Shown: positions 5,991 through 7,536 of the stretch, piece by piece | Layout: every line of letters begins with the position of its first letter | Position numbering within the stretch: the first letter of the stretch is position 1 | NCBI GenBank assembly: GCA_001730085.1 | Contig: MDLB01000033.1 | Coordinates: 1-7,536, forward strand | DNA from: PVC group bacterium (ex Bugula neritina AB1) | GTDB lineage: Bacteria > GCA-001730085 | Reading direction: 5' to 3' | Length of the DNA: 7,536 nucleotides | Program-made: the position numbers and the translations under genes | Notes under the pieces: model-generated | What the model saw: only the letters and a program-made list of their open reading frames with translations | The model's database searches: none | Told to the model about the DNA's origin: nothing

Positions 5991-5993
5991 TGT

Positions 5994-6590
5994 TTAAACC
6001 TTATTTAAAATACGTTTGTTTCTTTTGTAAACACCTTTTTGAAAATTTTTAAAAAAATAATCACGCAAAGGATGTAAAATTTGTTCGCCACTTTTGTCAT
6101 AATCAATATGAGAGTGAGGCAAGTAAATAACCTTTTCTGTTTTATGCACCAAAACGTAGTACCAAGGTTGCTGGTGATGAAGGGGTATTTCATCCGTATC
6201 GCTTGATGCTTTTTTAGAACGAAAGGATAGGTCAATATCTACGACGACTCCTCTGTATTTACGATTCTTATGAAAAATAAGTGTACCAGGAAAGTATAGC
6301 GTTTTTTCAACATTATCATAGGCTTTGTTGATATCTTCAATTTTTTGAAAAAAACTGTTATTATTTAAAGAATCTTGACAAGTTTTAACAAAATCATTGT
6401 TTCTATAAATATCAAAAACCTTTTTCAGTAAAGGGTGAGGGTTGTAAAAATATTCAGGGTAAAAAGATTCAATATCTCTTTCTAGTTCAGCTCCATAGCA
6501 ATAAAGCTCTTTCAAAACACATTGACGAACATTTAAGCTTTCATCATCTAAGAGCTTTAAAATATTCGATAACTTTTTAATGTCTTTCAT
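5994..6590 (-). CDS. YccV/HspQ-domain protein with a HEAT-like N-terminus
   Basis: 198 residues. The C-terminal half (about 98-190) matches the YccV-like (HspQ, hemimethylated-DNA-binding) domain: FPGTLIFHKNRKYRGVVVDID, QPWYYVLVHK and a terminal HPLRDYF segment line up with the G[YV]xGVVVDID, PWYHV and HP blocks of HspQ. E. coli HspQ is only about 105 residues and is a heat-shock specificity factor for Lon. The N-terminal ~90 residues are extra. They begin with LSNILKLLDDESLNVRQCVLKEL, a helix-turn-helix pair of HEAT-repeat type like the N-terminus of SirB1/transglutaminase-like proteins, but the transglutaminase core is absent. The start is ATG 6590 because GAGG (6600-6603) lies 9 nt upstream; GTG 6605 overlaps that site. 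First gene of the ahcY operon. Its function here is unknown: protein quality control or DNA binding are both only family-based guesses. Confidence 0.77.
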   Translation of the reverse strand: MKDIKKLSNILKLLDDESLNVRQCVLKELYCYGAELERDIESFYPEYFYNPHPLLKKVFDIYRNNDFVKTCQDSLNNNSFFQKIEDINKAYDNVEKTLYFPGTLIFHKNRKYRGVVVDIDLSFRSKKASSDTDEIPLHHQQPWYYVLVHKTEKVIYLPHSHIDYDKSGEQILHPLRDYFFKNFQKGVYKRNKRILNKV

Positions 6591-6599
6591 GATTTTTGA

Positions 6600-6603
6600 C
6601 CTC
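6600..6603 (-). promoter_or_regulatory. Ribosome binding site of the YccV-domain gene
   Basis: GTGAGG on the minus strand, with GAGG 9 nt before ATG 6590. It excludes GTG 6605 as the start. Confidence 0.55.
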
Positions 6604-6639
6604 ACTTTTTAGCAAAAAAGAAAGAAAGCGATGAGTGTG

Positions 6640-6668
6640 ATTTTATCAAATTTTAAGCCTGTTGAAAA
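6640..6668 (-). promoter_or_regulatory. Probable promoter of the yccV-ahcY-yeeZ operon
   Basis: On the minus strand, TTTTCA (6668-6663, 4 of 6), a 17-bp spacer and TAAAAT (6645-6640, 5 of 6). Transcription would start near 6633 and give a leader of about 43 nt. It lies between the IS5 end and the first gene, so the operon can be transcribed without the IS. The rest of 6669-6804 shows only AT-rich DNA and the inverted repeat at 6730-6748. Confidence 0.42.
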
Positions 6669-6729
6669 CTGAGATTATTTATAAAAACCTAAGATGCTTT
6701 ATGGGAAGTAGCTTTACAAAATTTTTTTT

Positions 6730-6748
6730 TCACTAAAGGCTTTAGTGA
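6730..6748. repeat. Perfect 8-bp inverted repeat
   Basis: TCACTAAA (6730-6737) and TTTAGTGA (6741-6748) are exact reverse complements around GGC. A run of nine T precedes it on the plus strand. On neither strand does a T-tract follow the stem, so it is not a standard terminator. It lies about 62-90 bp upstream of the operon's predicted -35, so an operator or an old IS end are both possible. Confidence 0.5.
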
Positions 6749-6905
6749 GTTGATGATAAGAAGTTTTAAAAAGATATAAAATTGTTGAAGAATATCTTAT
6801 ATAAGACCTCTGCACAACCACTTCAATTTCAAAAGAAATAGGCTAGATCTAATTTTTCATGAATTTATTGCTTAAAAAAGACTATCAAATAATGGCTAGA
6901 TAATA

Positions 6906-6911
6906 TATAAT
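6906..6911 (+). promoter_or_regulatory. Possible -10 box of the IS5 transposase gene
   Basis: A perfect TATAAT 47 bp before the transposase ATG. No good -35 is present at normal spacing, so only the -10 match supports it. Confidence 0.27.
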
Positions 6912-6945
6912 AGAACATATATTATTAATAATTAATTATATTAAT

Positions 6946-6950
6946 AAGGA
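6946..6950 (+). promoter_or_regulatory. Ribosome binding site of the IS5 transposase
   Basis: AAGGA, 8 nt before ATG 6959. It fixes the start. Confidence 0.6.
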
Positions 6951-6958
6951 ATTAAAAA

Positions 6959-7536
6959 ATGTCTTTTTTATTGTTAAGTGCAAAAGAACGTATCGCTAAA
7001 AATAACAATCTTATTAAATTAGAAAAACTTTTAAACTGGTCAAGAATCCAAAAAATCCTAACGCCACTTTATAAAAAAGGAAAAGACCTAGGAGGACAAA
7101 GGGCGTATAATCCTTTGCAAATGTTTAAAGCAGTTCTCTTAGGTCAATGGTATAGTTTAAGTGACCCAAATCTGGAAGAAAGTTTAGCACTAAGACTTGA
7201 TTTTATTATGTTTACAAATTTTGACGGTAACTATCCAGACGAGACAACTCTATGTCGATTTAGAAATAAACTTACGAAATATAAGCTATGGGATAAGCTT
7301 TTAAAAGAAGTCAATGAGCAACTGTCGGAGAAAGGATTATTTGTAAAAAATTGTGAAGGAGCCATTGTAGATGCAACAGTTATTGAATCTTCTTCTAGAC
7401 CAAGGAAAAGTATAGAGGTTAAAAAAATAGATAAAGATAGAGAGGAAAAAGAGACTTCACAAGAGGCCAGAAATATTATTTATTCAAAAGACCCTGATGC
7501 AAGATGGTTAAAAAAAGCCCACAAATATCACTTTGG
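6959..7536 (+). CDS. IS5-family transposase, N-terminal part, partial at window end
   Basis: 192 codons are open from ATG 6959 to the window edge without a stop. The N-terminal DUF772-type domain (about 20-110) shows YNPLQMFKAVLLGQWYSLSD, the ESLALRLDF block, and DETTLCRFRNKL, which is typical of IS5 transposases. The DDE catalytic core begins with GAIVDATVIESSSRPRK, whose VDAT supplies the first catalytic aspartate. It continues to the KDPDARWLKKAHKYHFG motif at the edge. The second D and the E lie beyond the window, so activity cannot be judged. The frame is intact so far, which suggests a recent insertion, unlike the decayed intergenic repeats nearby. Confidence 0.93.
   Translation, partial: MSFLLLSAKERIAKNNNLIKLEKLLNWSRIQKILTPLYKKGKDLGGQRAYNPLQMFKAVLLGQWYSLSDPNLEESLALRLDFIMFTNFDGNYPDETTLCRFRNKLTKYKLWDKLLKEVNEQLSEKGLFVKNCEGAIVDATVIESSSRPRKSIEVKKIDKDREEKETSQEARNIIYSKDPDARWLKKAHKYHF

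Larger units (their letters stand above)
6805..7536 (+). mobile_element. IS5-family insertion sequence, left part (cut by window end)
   Basis: The transposase gene runs off the window. About 154 bp before its start is GACCTCTGCACAACC (6805-6819). It resembles the GA(G/C)CCTxTGCAxAAC type of terminal inverted repeat seen in IS5-group elements, so the left end is placed there. The right end and target duplication lie outside the window, so the exact boundary is unproven. The leader is extremely AT-rich and repeats GGCTAGAT at 6841 and 6894. Confidence 0.6.

Noticed and set aside
5991-5993. SAH or SAM riboswitch upstream of ahcY
   Set aside because: ahcY begins 3 bp after the preceding gene, so there is no untranslated leader to hold one.
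5172-5997. Open plus-strand frames opposite ahcY as genes
   Set aside because: They lie wholly antisense to a complete ahcY, have no protein-family features and follow from its codon pattern.

Overview
The window is AT-rich (roughly one third G+C by eye) and looks like a piece of a small, IS-containing genome of a host-associated bacterium. The supports are low G+C, remnants or ends of two unrelated insertion sequences, decayed intergenic repeats, short gaps and weak Shine-Dalgarno sites. A low-GC alphaproteobacterial symbiont or a chlamydia-like/PVC amoeba symbiont would both fit. The tRNA gene does not encode its CCA end, which argues against enteric-type gammaproteobacteria. I cannot name the taxon from the sequence alone.

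Left edge (1-310): the last 44 codons of a TnpB (IS200/IS605-type RNA-guided nuclease), followed by the typical right-end hairpin and a TCAA terminus. This implies an omega-RNA whose guide would start at about 179. A hairpin followed by a T-tract separates this from the next genes.

Plus-strand block (368-3070): two overlapping SPFH/prohibitin-family genes. The first product is a membrane-anchored protein and the second is a probable lipoprotein or signal-anchored protein. They are diverged paralogs and probably form one membrane scaffold. A minimal biotin-protein ligase (birA) follows after 65 bp.

Middle (3071-3771): a possible single-span small membrane protein, a well-formed tRNA-Ser(UGA) with its own likely promoter, and two diverged copies of a ~55-bp element about 550 bp apart. 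One copy is still open as a short minus-strand reading frame; the other has decayed towards A+T.

Minus-strand operon (6590 down to 3772): a HEAT-like plus YccV/HspQ-domain protein, then ahcY (S-adenosylhomocysteine hydrolase), then a YeeZ-type NAD(P)-binding epimerase-like protein. Junctions are only 3 and 2 bp, so they are almost certainly co-transcribed from a promoter near 6640-6668. AhcY clears the by-product of SAM-dependent methylation; the roles of its two partners in this operon are not known.

Right edge (about 6805-7536): the left end and first 192 codons of an IS5-family transposase gene, cut by the window border. I see no CRISPR array, phage module or clear defence cassette. The best leads are the TnpB/omega-RNA end, the tandem SPFH pair, the HEAT-YccV protein in the ahcY operon, and the decayed repeat pair.
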